Assembly (NCBI GenBank): GCA_030828265.1
Contig: JAURCW010000064.1
Coordinates: forward strand, 1 to 7,239
Source: Burkholderiales bacterium
Lineage (GTDB): Bacteria > Pseudomonadota > Gammaproteobacteria > Burkholderiales > Burkholderiaceae_A
Length of the DNA: 7,239 bases
Direction: 5' to 3'
A program made the translations under genes and the position numbers. The notes under the pieces are model-generated. The model searched no databases. It saw nothing but the letters and a program-made list of their open reading frames with translations, and was not told the DNA's origin. Positions 5,713 to 7,239 of this stretch are shown in pieces (position 1 is the stretch's first letter; every line of letters begins with the position of its first letter).

Positions 5713-5718
5713 AAGGAG
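5713..5718 (+). promoter_or_regulatory. rne ribosome binding site
   Basis: AAGGAG followed by an 8-nt T-rich spacer and the ATG at 5727. It is a canonical Shine-Dalgarno and fixes the rne start. Confidence 0.85.
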
Positions 5719-5726
5719 TTTTTTGT

Positions 5727-7239
5727 ATGAAACGAATGTTATTTAACGCCACGCACTCCGAGGAGCTGCGTGTTGCCATTGTTGATGGTCAAAAGCTTGT
5801 CGACCTCGACATTGAAGCCGCGGGTCGTGAGCAACGTAAAAGCAACATCTACAAGGGTGTTGTGACCCGAGTTGAGCCAAGCCTTGAGGCCTGCTTCGTT
5901 AACTACGGCGAAGAGCGCCATGGCTTTCTGCCCTTCAAGGAAATTGCCAAAGAGTTTTGTAAACCCGGGGTCGATCTGTCCCGAGCAAGTATCAAAGACG
6001 CTATTTCAGAAGGCACCGAGCTCTTAGTTCAGGTCGAAAAGGAAGAGCGTGGCAACAAGGGGGCGGCACTCACCACGTTCATCTCCATTGCCGGCCGCTA
6101 TCTTGTGCTTATGCCCAACAACCCTAGAGGCGGTGGGGTATCGCGACGCATTGAGGGTGAAGACCGGCAAGAGCTTAAAGACGCCATGGATCAGCTCGAG
6201 CTTCCATCGGGTATGAGCATCATTGCTCGTACCGCGGGCATTGGCCGATCGGTTGGTGAACTGCAGTGGGACCTTAATTACCTTTTGCAGCTATGGAAGG
6301 CCGTTGACGATGCGCGCGCCCTACAAGCCGGCGCTTATCTTATTTATCAAGAGTCCAGCCTGGTGATTCGCGCCATTCGCGATTACTTCCAGCCTGATAT
6401 TGGTGAGATTCTTGTCGATACTGACGACATCTATGACCAGGCGCAGCAGTTCATGCTTCACGTCATGCCCGACCTCGCTCCTAGGGTCAAGCGTTACAAA
6501 GACGATATTCCGCTCTTTTCCCGCTTTCAGATCGAGCATCAGATTGAGACCGCCTACTCACGTATGGTTGAGCTGCCATCGGGTGGGGCCTTGGTCATTG
6601 ACCATACCGAGGCGCTCGTTGCGGTGGATGTGAACTCGGCCCGATCCACCCGTGGCTCCGACATTGAAGAAACCGCCCTGCGGACCAACCTCGAGGCCGC
6701 TGAAGAGGTCGGACGACAGCTTCGGCTTCGTGACCTTGGCGGGCTTATTGTTATTGATTTCATTGACATGGAATCTAACAAGGCTCAGCGAGATGTTGAA
6801 CAGCGGCTTCGCGAAGCCCTTCATCACGACCGAGCCCGCGTTCAAATGGGAAAGATTTCTCGGTTTGGGCTTATGGAGCTCTCGCGGCAGAGGCTGCGCC
6901 CTGCCCTTAACGAGGGATCCCACATTACCTGCCCGCGGTGTAACGGGACGGGGGTCATTCGTGACATCGACTCGAGTGCCCTTCATATTCTGCGCATCCT
7001 TCAGGAAGAGGCGATGAAAGAGGGAACGGCCGCGGTTCATGTTCAAGTGCCCGTGGAAGTCGCTAGCTTCTTATTGAACGAGAAACGTACCGACATCGCC
7101 AAGCTTGAGGCGCGCCTTAAGGTAACAATCGTGCTCATTCCTAACAAGCACCTTGAAACACCCAACTACAAACTCGACAGGCTGCGCCACGACGACACAA
7201 GGCTCGACGACATTAAGGCAAGCTACGACATGGCCGACG
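5727..7239 (+). CDS. rne: Ribonuclease E, N-terminal catalytic part (cut by window edge)
   Basis: An open frame of 504 codons runs off the right edge. RNase E is the essential endonuclease for mRNA decay and rRNA/tRNA processing and scaffolds the degradosome. The N-terminus [21 protein letters not shown] is typical of RNase E rather than RNase G. Visible parts in order: S1 RNA-binding domain (about 35-120; [26 protein letters not shown]), 5'-monophosphate sensor Arg168-Thr169 in ARTAG, catalytic metal ligands Asp301 (VDVNSAR) and Asp344 (VIDFIDM), and the zinc-link Cys402 and Cys405 in CPRCNGTG. All key residues are intact. The C-terminal scaffold with membrane and partner-binding segments lies beyond the window. 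The long structured leader suggests post-transcriptional control, perhaps by the enzyme itself. Confidence 0.96.
   Translation, partial: MKRMLFNATHSEELRVAIVDGQKLVDLDIEAAGREQRKSNIYKGVVTRVEPSLEACFVNYGEERHGFLPFKEIAKEFCKPGVDLSRASIKDAISEGTELLVQVEKEERGNKGAALTTFISIAGRYLVLMPNNPRGGGVSRRIEGEDRQELKDAMDQLELPSGMSIIARTAGIGRSVGELQWDLNYLLQLWKAVDDARALQAGAYLIYQESSLVIRAIRDYFQPDIGEILVDTDDIYDQAQQFMLHVMPDLAPRVKRYKDDIPLFSRFQIEHQIETAYSRMVELPSGGALVIDHTEALVAVDVNSARSTRGSDIEETALRTNLEAAEEVGRQLRLRDLGGLIVIDFIDMESNKAQRDVEQRLREALHHDRARVQMGKISRFGLMELSRQRLRPALNEGSHITCPRCNGTGVIRDIDSSALHILRILQEEAMKEGTAAVHVQVPVEVASFLLNEKRTDIAKLEARLKVTIVLIPNKHLETPNYKLDRLRHDDTRLDDIKASYDMAD

Larger units (their letters stand above)
5280..5726. promoter_or_regulatory. 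447-bp rluC / rne divergent region and rne leader
   Basis: No convincing gene lies here. The left part (5280-5360) is A/T-rich and should hold the rluC promoter; the rest is presumably the rne 5' leader. From about 5525 to 5640 the plus strand is markedly pyrimidine-rich. Stems visible on the plus strand are 5390-5405, 5467-5512, 5525-5547, 5604-5614, 5659-5684 and 5685-5707. I could not find a good -35/-10 pair for rne: TTGACC at 5429 and TTGACG at 5485 lack a -10 at proper spacing. In E. coli a long rne leader with hairpins lets RNase E degrade its own mRNA; a similar role here is inference. Confidence 0.6.

Noticed and set aside
6558..7046. 162-codon minus-strand frame opposite rne
   Set aside because: It is antisense to the most conserved part of RNase E, with a basic, biased composition typical of a shadow frame.

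Overview
The window holds a compact block of housekeeping genes from a proteobacterium, most likely a betaproteobacterium of the Burkholderiales. Support comes from the ribosomal protein L32 sequence, the RNase E N-terminus, a Gph-like phosphatase placed directly after rluC, and overall gene order. From memory, the order also matches the Escherichia coli rne / rluC / yceF / yceD / rpmF / plsX / fabH / fabD neighbourhood, including the reversed orientation of yceF (maf), with the phosphatase gene as an addition. The species cannot be named from this sequence.

Layout, left to right. Positions 1-3007 are a minus-strand cluster read right to left: yceD (DUF177, 23S rRNA accumulation), rpmF (L32), plsX, fabH and the first 14 codons of fabD. 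A good sigma70-type promoter for rpmF lies across the 3' end of yceD. Maf/YceF (3026-3619, plus) diverges from yceD with only 18 bp between the start codons. Its 3' end overlaps the 3' end of a HAD phosphatase gene (3569-4249, minus) by 51 bp. That phosphatase follows rluC (4254-5279, minus) after 4 nt. A 447-bp gap (5280-5726) separates rluC from the divergent rne, which begins at 5727 and runs off the right edge after 504 codons.

How the genes work together: PlsX, FabH and FabD start fatty acid and phospholipid synthesis. L32, YceD, RluC and RNase E all act on the 50S subunit, on 23S rRNA or on RNA turnover. Maf/YceF and the Gph-like enzyme are probably metabolite-cleaning hydrolases. The pairing of lipid initiation with 50S biogenesis is the classical arrangement.

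I see no mobile element, CRISPR array, tRNA, rRNA, defence system or horizontally acquired cargo. The most interesting part is the non-coding rne leader. It contains several inverted repeats, ending in two directly abutting strong hairpins (5659-5684 and 5685-5707) just before the rne Shine-Dalgarno. They share a CGCGT element that could allow alternative pairing. This is a plausible RNase E autoregulatory leader, a known idea in E. coli, but the structure here is read from sequence only and is untested.
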